59,721 bases of DNA, taken from contig JARKQO010000176.1 of the NCBI GenBank assembly GCA_029974855.1, positions 1 through 59,721 on the forward strand. Reading direction: 5' to 3'. Source of the DNA: Eubacteriales bacterium. GTDB taxonomy: Bacteria > Bacillota_A > Clostridia > Christensenellales > Aristaeellaceae. Positions 25,349-33,980 of the stretch are shown piece by piece (positions within the stretch are counted from its first letter, which is position 1; each line of letters starts with the position of its first letter). A program made the position numbers and the translations under genes. Under the pieces are notes generated by a model, which was not told the DNA's origin, did no database searches, and saw only the letters and a program-made list of their open reading frames with translations.

Positions 25349-25454
25349 CGCCAGCCCGTTCGCGGTCGCCGGCTTCCAGCACGCCGGCCAGCCTGTGGGA
25401 GGGAATGTCCGCCGCAAGCTTCCCCCTGCCGTAGGGAATGTCAATCCTGGGCAT
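25329..25454 (-). pseudogene. larA: N-terminal remnant of lactate racemase larA
   Basis: An ATG at 25454 overlaps the last 14 bases of the FAD-oxidase gene in operon style and opens a 41-codon frame reading PRIDIPYGRGKLAADIPSHR and then LAGVLEAG. This matches the start of the LarA / DUF2088 family (IPYGKG...IPD...VLE). The match ends around codon 30 and the frame stops at 25329 inside the 3' end of the convergent epimerase gene. LarA enzymes are about 420 aa, so over 90 percent is lost. It marks an old rearrangement boundary and shows the operon once handled lactate or a related 2-hydroxy acid. Confidence 0.65.
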
Positions 25455-26850
25455 ACCCGACCACCTTCCCCGGGTTCAGGATGCCGTTGGGGTCGAACAC
25501 GGCCTTGATGCCCCGCATGAGGGCCATCTGGGGCTTCCCCGCGGCCTCCGCCAAATAAGCCGCCTTGGCATGGCCAACGCCATGCTCTCCGGACACCTGG
25601 CCCCCCAAGGCCCGGGCCTCGGCGTAGAAGGCGTCCATCACTTTGGCCCGCCGCTCCTCCCACACCGCGTCAGGTAAGGCGTCCTTGCAGGCATAGATGT
25701 GCAGGTTTCCGTCCCCGGCGTGCCCAAAGGACGGGATCCGCAGGCCCAGCTCATTGCCAATCTCCACGCTTCGCTTCACAAACCGGGCGATTTTGTCCCT
25801 TGGCACCACCACGTCGCATTCATCCATAGAAGGGGTGCTGCCGTTGATGGCCTCCAGGAACGCGCCTCTGGCGTCCCAAATGGAGGTTTTCCGCTCCTGC
25901 GTGTCTGCCAGCAGCACGTCCTTGGCCCCCAATTGCAGCAACAAATCCGTCAATTCCCGCAGCTCCGGCTCCAGAGTCGCCCGGGAGGCCCCGTCCAGGC
26001 GGATCAGAAGGTACGCCTCCGCCAAGGCGTCCGGGAATTGCTTGCCCAGGTATTCCTCCGCAGCCTGGATGACCTCCTTTTGCATGAACTCCAGGGCCGT
26101 GGGCTGGCCGCAGGCCAGCACCTGGGGCACAGCCCCGATGCAGGCGTCCAGGTCGTCAAAGGGCGCCAATACGGACAGGTTCTCCTTTGGCTCGGGGATG
26201 AGCTTCACGGTCATCTCCGTCAGGATGCCCAAAGTGCCCTCGGAGCCTATCATTAGATCCAGCAGGCTGTACCCGCTGGAATTTTTCACAATCTTGCCGC
26301 CCAGGCGCAGGATTTCCCCATTGGGCAGCACCACCTCCATGCCCAGCACATAGTCCCTGGTGACGCCGTAGCGCACGGCCCGCATGCCCCCGGCGTTGGT
26401 CATGGCATTGCCGCCCATGGTGGCGCTTTTCTCCCCAGGGTCTGGAGGATAGAACAGCCCCGTGCCCTCCAGGGCCTTGGGGAACTCCATCAGCAGCACC
26501 CCCGGCTGCACCGTGGCGGTCATGTTTCGCGCGTCAACCTCCAGCACCTTCTTCATCCGCTCAGTGGACAGCAACACCCCGCCGCATGTGGGCACGCAGC
26601 CCCCGCACAGCCCTGTGCCCGCGCCCCGGGGGGTGACGGGGATGTTCCGCCCGTTGCAGTAGGCAAGCACCCGGCTGATTTCCTCCGTGGTTTCCGCAAG
26701 CAAAGCCACCTCCGGCATGAAATGGCCGTATTCCGTCATCTCGTCGCGGCCGTAGTCCTCGGTGATTTGGTCTCCCGCCAGCGTCCGCCCGGGCATGACC
26801 TCCTGAAAGAAGCGGATGTCCCCGGCATCTATCTTCCTGAACGGCTTCAT
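25441..26850 (-). CDS. FAD-linked 2-hydroxyacid dehydrogenase (GlcD/LctD type)
   Basis: This 469-aa flavoprotein oxidises a 2-hydroxy acid to a 2-keto acid. It has the FAD-binding type 4 domain (RGAGTGLCGGCVPTCGG, TNAGGMRAVRYGVTRDYVLG) and the FAD-oxidase C domain with SFGHAGDGNLH and GEHGVGHAK. The order etfB-etfA-oxidase equals lctB-lctC-lctD of Acetobacterium woodii, where the complex oxidises lactate with NAD+ by electron confurcation with reduced ferredoxin. The start at 26850 follows GGAGG and overlaps etfA by four bases. The substrate could be lactate, glycolate or a sugar acid. Confidence 0.88.
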   Translation of the reverse strand: MKPFRKIDAGDIRFFQEVMPGRTLAGDQITEDYGRDEMTEYGHFMPEVALLAETTEEISRVLAYCNGRNIPVTPRGAGTGLCGGCVPTCGGVLLSTERMKKVLEVDARNMTATVQPGVLLMEFPKALEGTGLFYPPDPGEKSATMGGNAMTNAGGMRAVRYGVTRDYVLGMEVVLPNGEILRLGGKIVKNSSGYSLLDLMIGSEGTLGILTEMTVKLIPEPKENLSVLAPFDDLDACIGAVPQVLACGQPTALEFMQKEVIQAAEEYLGKQFPDALAEAYLLIRLDGASRATLEPELRELTDLLLQLGAKDVLLADTQERKTSIWDARGAFLEAINGSTPSMDECDVVVPRDKIARFVKRSVEIGNELGLRIPSFGHAGDGNLHIYACKDALPDAVWEERRAKVMDAFYAEARALGGQVSGEHGVGHAKAAYLAEAAGKPQMALMRGIKAVFDPNGILNPGKVVGYAQD

Positions 26851-28037
26851 ACAGCCGCCTCCTTCCCTATGGACGCCATGAGCCTGGGCACAATGTCGTA
26901 TAAATCCCCCACGATGCCCACATGGGCCACCCGGAAGATGGGCGCGTCCTGATCCGTATTGATGGCGATGATATGCTCGCTTTGATCCATGCACGCGGTG
27001 AACTGTATGGCCCCGCTGACCCCGCAGGCGATGAGGAGCCTGGGCCGCACCGTGCGGCCCGACAGGCCGATCTGCCGCAGGCTGCTCTCCCAGCCCTTCT
27101 CCACAAGAGGCCGGGTGACGGCATACTCGCCGCCCAGCAATGCCGCCAGGTCCTTCACCATCTGCAAATCCCTTTCCTTTTGCAGGCCGCGCCCGCCCAC
27201 CACCAGCAGCTCCGCGTCGGAGATGTTGGCGGCCTTTGGCACGGGCCAGGTGGAGATGTGGCGCACAGGGGATGCCGCCACGGCTTTGGGGGTTTTCCGC
27301 CGGACGATTTCTCCTGACGGGGCGTCGCTGCGCAGGGGCGCGTCCATCACCTTATACCGGACAGTGGCGAACTGGGGCCTGGTGTGGGGGGTGACGATCT
27401 GGGCCATGATGTTGCCGCCGAAGGCGGGGCGAATTTGCACCAGATCGCTGTTTTCCCGCAGCTCCAGCCTTGTGCAGTCCGCTGTGAGGCCCGTGTGAAA
27501 CCGGGTGGACAGCCTTGGAGCCAGGGAGCGGCCCAGGGCGGTGGCCCCCACCAGCACCACGGAGGGCTTCATCCGCCGGATGCAGTCCTCCACGCAGGAG
27601 GCAAAGGCATCCGCCCGGAAGAAGGACAGGGCTTCATCGTCGTATACATCCACCTGGGAAACCCCATAATGACGCAGCTCCTCCGCGCAAGGGCCTATGT
27701 TTTGCCCCAGCGCCACGGCGTGTACCGGATGATCCGTGCCTCTTGCCAGCGCCTGGGCCTTGCCGATGAGCTCCAGGGATACGGGGTGCAGCCTGCCCCC
27801 GTGCTGCTCCGCCACCACCAGAATGCCCCTCCACAGGGCTTTGTCCACACTGTCCACCTTGGTTTCCAGCTTCACAATGGCCTGGCTGGGGCATGCCCGC
27901 ATACAAAGGCCGCATACCTTGCACGCCGCGGTAAAGGCGGGCCTGCCTTCCGTCATTTCCAAAGCGGCAAAGGGGCAGCTTTCCACGCATTGCCCGCAGC
28001 CGTCGCATTTTCGCTCAATTACCACGATTTGCGCCAT
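26847..28037 (-). CDS. etfA: Electron transfer flavoprotein alpha subunit with ferredoxin domain
   Basis: This 396-aa protein has two N-terminal 4Fe-4S motifs (Cys11, 14, 17, 21 and Cys39, 42, 45, 49) before a full EtfA. The FAD domain shows VVGGRGLQKE, RTVRPRLLIACGVSGAIQ, INTDQDAPIF and GIVGDLYDIVP. The added ferredoxin domain is the mark of LctC/CarE-type bifurcating Etf proteins. It couples electrons between NADH, ferredoxin and the FAD oxidase encoded next. It follows etfB by 18 bp. Confidence 0.92.
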   Translation of the reverse strand: MAQIVVIERKCDGCGQCVESCPFAALEMTEGRPAFTAACKVCGLCMRACPSQAIVKLETKVDSVDKALWRGILVVAEQHGGRLHPVSLELIGKAQALARGTDHPVHAVALGQNIGPCAEELRHYGVSQVDVYDDEALSFFRADAFASCVEDCIRRMKPSVVLVGATALGRSLAPRLSTRFHTGLTADCTRLELRENSDLVQIRPAFGGNIMAQIVTPHTRPQFATVRYKVMDAPLRSDAPSGEIVRRKTPKAVAASPVRHISTWPVPKAANISDAELLVVGGRGLQKERDLQMVKDLAALLGGEYAVTRPLVEKGWESSLRQIGLSGRTVRPRLLIACGVSGAIQFTACMDQSEHIIAINTDQDAPIFRVAHVGIVGDLYDIVPRLMASIGKEAAV

Positions 28038-28055
28038 GGATTGCCATCCTCCCAG

Positions 28056-28835
28056 CTATATAAATTTCCACTTTTTCAGCAGCCCGTGCAATCTCTCCGC
28101 CCTGTCCCCATCCGTCCACATCTCCCGCCGGATATCGCTCTCCGGCGGAAAGATGCGCTCCACCTGGGTGGGGCTGCCCGTGAGGCCGTAATGGGCCGGG
28201 TTGGTATCCAGAAAGGCATCCAGCCCCAGGGTGACAATGGGCCGGTCCGCCACCTCTTTGGCGCGCTTCAAAGAGGGCAGGCGAGGGGTGCAGATATCCT
28301 GCTCTACGGTTACCAGGCATGGGAAGGGCATCCACACGGTTTCCACCACGCTTTGCAGCTGTTGCTCCACCCGCAGGCCGTTTCCTTCCGGCGCGATCTT
28401 CGACACCCACGCCGCGTGGGGGATGCCCAGGTGCTCGGCAATGGCGGGGCCCACCTGGGCAGTGTCCCCGTCTGTGGTCTGCTTGCCGCATACAATCAGG
28501 TCAAAATCCCCAATGGAGCGGATGGCCTGGGAAAGGGTGTAACTGGTGGCCAGTACGTCCGCGCCGCCCAGGCGGCGGTCAGAAAACAGATACCCTTCGT
28601 CCGCGCCCATCCAGAAGGCTTCCCTGAGGACAGCCTCCGCCTGGGGCGGGCCCATGGCCCCCACGGTGATAGGGCCGCCCAGCTCCTCCCGCAGGCGCAG
28701 GGCCGCCTCCAGGGCAAACAGGTCATAGGGGTTCATCTTGCCGGCCACCCCGTCCCGTTTCAAAACCCCTGTTTTTTCATCCACCTGCACCTTGTTGGTG
28801 GAGGGCACCTGCTTGACGCATACGAAAATCCTCAC
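28056..28835 (-). CDS. etfB: Electron transfer flavoprotein beta subunit
   Basis: This 259-aa protein begins at GTG 28835 behind GAGGT and opens VRIFVCVKQVPST, the usual EtfB start. The segment CGKQTTDGDTAQVGPAIAEH matches the flavin-binding motif of bifurcating EtfB proteins. An earlier Met at 28904 would lie inside the upstream gene. It partners the ferredoxin-fused EtfA. Confidence 0.92.
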   Translation of the reverse strand: MRIFVCVKQVPSTNKVQVDEKTGVLKRDGVAGKMNPYDLFALEAALRLREELGGPITVGAMGPPQAEAVLREAFWMGADEGYLFSDRRLGGADVLATSYTLSQAIRSIGDFDLIVCGKQTTDGDTAQVGPAIAEHLGIPHAAWVSKIAPEGNGLRVEQQLQSVVETVWMPFPCLVTVEQDICTPRLPSLKRAKEVADRPIVTLGLDAFLDTNPAHYGLTGSPTQVERIFPPESDIRREMWTDGDRAERLHGLLKKWKFI

Positions 28836-28866
28836 CCAAACACCTCGATTCAGCGATGTTCCTCCC

Positions 28867-30087
28867 TCACGCCAGGGCCTCGTCAAAATGAATGCGCACC
28901 CCATCCTCCCGCAGGGACCGTTGCACCGCGGGTACGTCTACCTTTGCGGCGGGAAGCCCGCTTTGTACCATCCGCCAGGCATAGATGCCGCAGGCCTGGC
29001 CTGTGAGGGCGCATGTGGGGATCACCCTGGTAATTTCCCACCCGTCCCCCTTGGCGCTCACCACCCTGCCCGCCGCCAGGAGGTTGGGGTAATCCCCATG
29101 GTACAGCACACCGGCGGGGATGTCGTAGTAACGGCCAGGATAGCGGAAGTCGCCTGTGGTCCCGATGGAATGCTGCTCTTTTTTCCCGTCTATGCCCTGG
29201 AAGGCATCCGCCCCCGCCAGGCAGCGGGTGGTGCGCAGCTGAGCCATTCCAGGCAAGGTATACAGGCACCTTTCGCCCTTTGCTCCGCCTGTGAGCTTGT
29301 GAAACAGAAGGCTCTGGCCCTGCTGGATGTACCGGGAAACCAGCTCCCCATTGACCCCCTCAAACAACGGCGTGCCTTCGGGATGCCCGTTCCCGTTCAA
29401 ATCCGAGCCGGCGGAAAAGCCCGGCCCGTTCAGCCAAACCATATCCCTTCGGCCGAGGGCTTTTTCCATGCTGCTTTGGGTGCAGCCATGGGCAATATAG
29501 GTCAGATAGTTCTTCCCTGTTGTGCAAGGCACCCCGGCCCGGTGCAGCAGGTCCGCGTCCCCTGTGGCGTCCACCACCACCTGGGCGGGGTAGAAGGCGC
29601 GCCCGCCTTTGCTTTCCCCGATGACGCCCAGGCAGGTCCGCCCCTCCATCACCGGATAGGAGGCAAGCATATCATACATCATGCCAACGCCCTCTTTTAC
29701 CAGGAGGGCGTTCAAAGCCAGTGAAAACATGGCGGGATTAAACAGGGTCGCGTACCTGCCTATGTCATGGGCCCGCTCATTGCCGGAGCCGCCCCATTCC
29801 TTTGGAAGGTTGTCGTATCCGTATTGAATGGATAGCTCCAGCAGCTCCTGGGCAATGCCCGCCACAAGCTGGTTTCCTTCCCCGTCGCACAGAGGCTCGT
29901 ACCAGTTGATCAGCCCCAGGGTGGAAAGCCCCCCCAGCACGGCGCTTTTCTCCATCAGCAATACCCGCAGCCCGCGCCTGGCCGCGCTGAGGGCCGCCGC
30001 CACGCCGCCAATGCCGCCTCCCGCCACAATGACGTCATACGGGCTTTTTACCGGGATGTCCCTGGTCTCCTTCATGTACTTCTCCAT
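28867..30087 (-). CDS. FAD-dependent oxidoreductase (FAD_oxidored family)
   Basis: This 406-aa protein has an N-terminal dinucleotide fold VIVAGGGIGGVAAALSAARR, then LMEKSAVLGGLSTLGLI, a VVVDATGDADLLHRAG motif and a C-terminal LLAAGRVVSAKGDGWE segment. These are typical of the FAD_oxidored family found with carbohydrate operons, whose substrates are mostly unknown. It has no signal peptide. The start codon directly follows the stop of the LVIVD gene, and etfB follows 31 bp later, so its electrons could feed the Etf pair. Confidence 0.85.
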   Translation of the reverse strand: MEKYMKETRDIPVKSPYDVIVAGGGIGGVAAALSAARRGLRVLLMEKSAVLGGLSTLGLINWYEPLCDGEGNQLVAGIAQELLELSIQYGYDNLPKEWGGSGNERAHDIGRYATLFNPAMFSLALNALLVKEGVGMMYDMLASYPVMEGRTCLGVIGESKGGRAFYPAQVVVDATGDADLLHRAGVPCTTGKNYLTYIAHGCTQSSMEKALGRRDMVWLNGPGFSAGSDLNGNGHPEGTPLFEGVNGELVSRYIQQGQSLLFHKLTGGAKGERCLYTLPGMAQLRTTRCLAGADAFQGIDGKKEQHSIGTTGDFRYPGRYYDIPAGVLYHGDYPNLLAAGRVVSAKGDGWEITRVIPTCALTGQACGIYAWRMVQSGLPAAKVDVPAVQRSLREDGVRIHFDEALA

Positions 30088-32139
30088 TTATGCGTCCTCC
30101 AATACAAGCAGGCCCTGATGGCCACAGGGAAGGCAGGCTTTCCCTTCAAACCAGGAAACCTCCTCCGGATGTCCAAGGCCTTCATAGGTTCGCAGCCACC
30201 TGGGGGAGGCTTCCTGCCGGATGTCAATCACCGTCAGGGTTCCTTCCCGCCTGTTCACAAGGTACAGAATGCCCTCCCGCAGGAAGGGCCAGCCCTTCAG
30301 CTCCATGCCGGGAACGCTGGCCGGCTCCATGCTTCTTCCGGCGATGGTAAAGGCCCCTTCCGCCAGCGTCAGGCAGGTTCTTCCGTCTATGGCCATGCCG
30401 TCCTCCAGCGGACAGAACAGGCGCTCCGGCGCGCAGTCGATCCGGCGGATGCCGGAGGGGTTTGAGAGGTCAAAGTAGACGGTTTTGGGCGCAAGGGGCG
30501 TCACCACGGCGAACCTGCCTTCATACAGGCCCCGGACGATGTTCTTGTAATACAGCATTCCCAGCCTGTCATGGACGCACAACAGCCCTGGCGCGGCCGG
30601 GTCGGACACATCCACAAACGCCACGGAATCCGTGCCCAGTTGCAAAGCGGCCAGGTTTCCCTTGCAGAGAACCACCTGCCGGACAGGGGCTTCAAAGTCC
30701 ATAATTGCCAGGGGAAGCAAGCCCGCCCCCTCCCTGCGGAGGATGGAAAACCCGCCCCTGCCGCAAGCCGCGAAAACCACGCCCCCCGCGCAGCGGACAT
30801 CCATGGCAAAGCCTTTTGTTTGCGCATGCCCCACCGCGCCCCAAGCACGCTTTGGCTCCAGCAGAAACAGCCCTTCCGTGCCGGCGGCCACAACGGCGCA
30901 ATCCCCGTCAAAGGCGACCCCGTGCACCTGTCCCCCCGTGCGGAATACACTCCTTGCGTCCTCCCTCATGGAGGAGGATGCCTCAAGCCCCGCAGGTTTG
31001 AGGGAAGGGCTGGCCTTTGGCTCCCCCTGTCCGCCCAGGAGGTTCAGATGGTCGATGATGTAAAGCCCTTTCAACAGGCTGACGGCGTACAGCTGCCCGC
31101 CTCCCGCCGCGATGCCGTTCACAGGGGCGCACAGCTGCTGGATGGAGGCCTGGCATGGGTACGCCTCCCCATAGACCGGGGGCAGGCGGTAATGGGTGGT
31201 GATGCGGGGCGCGGATTTGTCCGCCACGTCAATGGCGAATACCCCCATCCAGGAGCTTGCCAGGTAGGCGGTGTTCCCCCACACATACACGCTCCACATA
31301 TCCTGGGCCCCATAAAAAAACGGGGGCGCCTTCACCCTGGACAAAAAGCGGGGCCGCATGGGGTCCGACAGGTCAAACAGCTCCAGCCCATGGCCGCGGC
31401 CATAGCCATCCTCCAGCATTTCCGCTGACACATACTCGGCATTGGCATACTTCACGCGGTTTTTCAACCGCCTGGCGTGGTGCCCTGTGGCGGCGTAGCA
31501 AAGGTTGCCGCGCATGCATATCCCGTCCGCGTAGCCGTCCAGCTCGCACACGGACAGCCGCCTGGGGTTTTGGATGTCGCGGATGTCGAACACAATCACC
31601 TGGCGCTCCACCCACGCGCCCACCAGCATCAGCCCGTCATGCACATAGACGGACTGGGCCTCCCCCGCCAGCACGCTTGCCACATGCCTGGGGGAGGAGG
31701 GCGCGGATATGTCGATGATTTCCACGCCCATGTGGCGGCAGGCCACAAAGCAGTAAGCTCCGCTGACACAGATGCCTGTGGCCAGTTCCACCGTATCATA
31801 ATGGGCCAGCAGCGCCGGCGCCGTGGGATCGCTTACATCGCATACAAACAGGCCGTCCTCCCTGGCGGTTACGCAGGCAATGCCCTGTCCCAGGGCAACC
31901 TGCCGCCCGTTTCCCCGGAGGGGCAGCCTGCCCAGGCTGCCGGGCTTGGAGGGGTTTCGCAAATCAACCACCTCCAGGCAGCCCTTGGCGGCGATATACG
32001 CGGTTTGCCCCTCCTCATCCAAAGCGATGCCGCAAGCGCCCTCCAGCGGCATGTAGCCCGTGACCCCCATGCGGGCGCCAAAGGGGTCCCCCTGGGGGCG
32101 CTGCCCTTTGCGGCCATCCTCACCAAACAAAATGGCCAT
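30088..32139 (-). CDS. LVIVD-repeat beta-propeller protein
   Basis: This 683-aa protein consists of repeated units of about 40 residues ending in phrases such as LEVVDLRNPSKP, LFVCDVSDPTAP, VEIIDISAPSSP and VIVFDIRDIQNP, the LVIVD pattern of beta-propellers. At least six units are visible in the first half and more in the second, so two propellers are likely. No signal peptide is seen, which is unusual because many LVIVD proteins are exported. ATG 32139 follows AAGGAG. Its role in this transporter operon is unknown; a scaffold or a sugar-binding part is possible. Confidence 0.8.
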   Translation of the reverse strand: MAILFGEDGRKGQRPQGDPFGARMGVTGYMPLEGACGIALDEEGQTAYIAAKGCLEVVDLRNPSKPGSLGRLPLRGNGRQVALGQGIACVTAREDGLFVCDVSDPTAPALLAHYDTVELATGICVSGAYCFVACRHMGVEIIDISAPSSPRHVASVLAGEAQSVYVHDGLMLVGAWVERQVIVFDIRDIQNPRRLSVCELDGYADGICMRGNLCYAATGHHARRLKNRVKYANAEYVSAEMLEDGYGRGHGLELFDLSDPMRPRFLSRVKAPPFFYGAQDMWSVYVWGNTAYLASSWMGVFAIDVADKSAPRITTHYRLPPVYGEAYPCQASIQQLCAPVNGIAAGGGQLYAVSLLKGLYIIDHLNLLGGQGEPKASPSLKPAGLEASSSMREDARSVFRTGGQVHGVAFDGDCAVVAAGTEGLFLLEPKRAWGAVGHAQTKGFAMDVRCAGGVVFAACGRGGFSILRREGAGLLPLAIMDFEAPVRQVVLCKGNLAALQLGTDSVAFVDVSDPAAPGLLCVHDRLGMLYYKNIVRGLYEGRFAVVTPLAPKTVYFDLSNPSGIRRIDCAPERLFCPLEDGMAIDGRTCLTLAEGAFTIAGRSMEPASVPGMELKGWPFLREGILYLVNRREGTLTVIDIRQEASPRWLRTYEGLGHPEEVSWFEGKACLPCGHQGLLVLEDA

Positions 32140-32149
32140 ACCCTTCTCC

Positions 32150-32977
32150 TTATCCCTTAATGCCCGACATGACGATGGAGGACACGAACGCCTTCTGGAA
32201 GATGGCGTAGACCACAATCATCGGCAGCACGGCGCAAACGCTGGCAGCCATCAAAAACCCGTAGTCCGTCACATACTGGCCCTTGCACAGCGCGATGAAC
32301 ATGGACAGCACCCGGTTCTTCTCGCTGGTGACAATGACGGTGGGCCACAGCAGGTCGTTCCAGGCGAACAGCAGCACCATGACCCCCATGGCGGTGAGGA
32401 TGCCCTGGTTCAGGGGAATGAGTATCCGGGTGAGAATGCGCGGCCTGGAGCAGCCGTCGAGCACCGCCGCCTCCTCCAGCTCCTTGGGAAAGCACAGGAA
32501 GCTTTGGCGCAAAAAGAAGGTCACCGTCACGCTGATGGCGTTGGGCAGCATGATGCCAAACAGCGTATTCCCAAAGCCCATGCCGCTGATCAGCTTGAAT
32601 TTGGGGATCAGCGTCATATGGCTGGGCACCATGATCATGCACAGGATCAGGGCAAACAGCGCGTTTTTGAAGGGAAAGCGCAGCCTGGCAAAGGCATAGG
32701 CCGCCATAGAGCCCGTGAGCAGCTGAAAGCCCACAATGCACACCGACACGATCACGGTATTGAGGTAGGGGGTGACGATGTTGCGCTCCAGCACGCGCTT
32801 GTAGCCATCCAGCACCCACTGGGCGGGGATAACCGTGGGCGGCACCTGGATGACCTCGATGTTTGACTTAAACGAGGATAGCAGCATCCACAAAAACGGA
32901 AACAGGGTAAGGATCACGCCCAGCATCAGCACAAGATGCGTTACAAACAAAGAGGTTTTGCTCTTTTGAAGCTCCAT
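32150..32977 (-). CDS. CUT1 carbohydrate ABC transporter permease, MalG type
   Basis: This 275-aa membrane protein has six predicted spans and the EAA loop EEAAVLDGCSRPRILTRILI that contacts the ATPase. It belongs to the MalG-type subunits of carbohydrate importers. It starts 15 bp after the partner permease gene. No ATPase gene is in this operon, so a shared MsmX/UgpC-type ATPase from elsewhere is expected. Confidence 0.93.
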   Translation of the reverse strand: MELQKSKTSLFVTHLVLMLGVILTLFPFLWMLLSSFKSNIEVIQVPPTVIPAQWVLDGYKRVLERNIVTPYLNTVIVSVCIVGFQLLTGSMAAYAFARLRFPFKNALFALILCMIMVPSHMTLIPKFKLISGMGFGNTLFGIMLPNAISVTVTFFLRQSFLCFPKELEEAAVLDGCSRPRILTRILIPLNQGILTAMGVMVLLFAWNDLLWPTVIVTSEKNRVLSMFIALCKGQYVTDYGFLMAASVCAVLPMIVVYAIFQKAFVSSIVMSGIKG

Positions 32978-32992
32978 CTCCCATCCTCCTCC

Positions 32993-33895
32993 TCAATATT
33001 TTACCCAGCGCTTCTCACCGAGGAACTGGACGAAGGTCACCAGCATGATGATGACGAACAGGATCACCGCCTTGGCGCAGGCGTACCCCATGGCGAAGTT
33101 CTGGAACGCGGAATCATAAATGCCGAATACCACGGTGGCCAGGCTCCGGTGAATGGGCCCGTAGGTTCCGGTGGGCACCAGCATATACACCAGGTCGAAC
33201 TGGTTGAAGGCTTGGATGACGCGGGTGATCAGCAAGAAGAAAATGGTGGGGGTCACCAGCGGCGCGGTGATGCGGCGGAACTGCTGAAAGCCGTTGGCCC
33301 CGTCGATGGTGGCCGCCTCATAATAGCTCTTGTCGATGTTTTGAAGCGCGGCGGTGAGGATGACGATACAATACCCCATGCCCGACCACATGCCGATCAT
33401 GCACATGGAAAGCATGGTGAGGTTGGTGTCCCCCAGCCAGGCGGGGCGGATGCCAAACATAAAGTCCAGCACCGTGTCCACAATGCCGTATTGGGAGTTC
33501 AGCAGCCATTTCCAAATCATGGCCACCACCGCCACCATGGTGACATTGGGCAGAAAGTAGATCACCCGGTAGGCGCCCACGCCCTTGCGCACGGTGTTCA
33601 TCAGCGCCGCGATCGCCAAGGCGATCATCAGCGTCAGCGGCACGGAGCCAAAGACAAAGACGAAGGTGTTGCGCAATTCACCGGCAAACTTGCTGTCGTT
33701 CCCAAACAGCTTGAGGAAATTTTCCACGCCCACAAAGGCCATGGGGCCCACGCCCTTCCACTTGGTCAGGGAATAGAAAAAGGCCTGGGCAATGGGAATG
33801 ACAAAGAACAGAATGATGCCCGCCACCAGGGGAAGCAGAAAGACAAAGGCGGTCGCCACTTCCTTTCTGTCATACCGCCTACCAAGCGTTCTCAT
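32993..33895 (-). CDS. CUT1 carbohydrate ABC transporter permease, MalF/UgpA type
   Basis: This 300-aa membrane protein has six predicted spans and the EAA loop YEAATIDGANGFQQFRRITA. It begins with a basic cytoplasmic tail followed by ATAFVFLLPLVAGIILFF. It is the MalF-type partner of the next gene. Upstream lies a 12-bp hairpin that separates it from the binding-protein gene. Confidence 0.93.
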   Translation of the reverse strand: MRTLGRRYDRKEVATAFVFLLPLVAGIILFFVIPIAQAFFYSLTKWKGVGPMAFVGVENFLKLFGNDSKFAGELRNTFVFVFGSVPLTLMIALAIAALMNTVRKGVGAYRVIYFLPNVTMVAVVAMIWKWLLNSQYGIVDTVLDFMFGIRPAWLGDTNLTMLSMCMIGMWSGMGYCIVILTAALQNIDKSYYEAATIDGANGFQQFRRITAPLVTPTIFFLLITRVIQAFNQFDLVYMLVPTGTYGPIHRSLATVVFGIYDSAFQNFAMGYACAKAVILFVIIMLVTFVQFLGEKRWVKY

Positions 33896-33914
33896 GAAAA
33901 TGCCACCTTTCTAT

Positions 33915-33948
33915 GATGGGGAAACCAGCCAAAGCCGGTTTCCCCATC
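33915..33948 (-). promoter_or_regulatory. Intercistronic hairpin after the sugar-binding-protein gene
   Basis: GATGGGGAAACC (33915-33926) and GGTTTCCCCATC (33937-33948) form a perfect 12-bp stem with a 10-nt loop and no U-tract. It resembles the hairpins at 2323-2354 and 59621-59653 in position and is likely to stabilise the upstream mRNA or reduce permease expression. Confidence 0.75.
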
Positions 33949-33980
33949 GTTGTATGCAATATGGCGCAAGGTGTGGCGCG

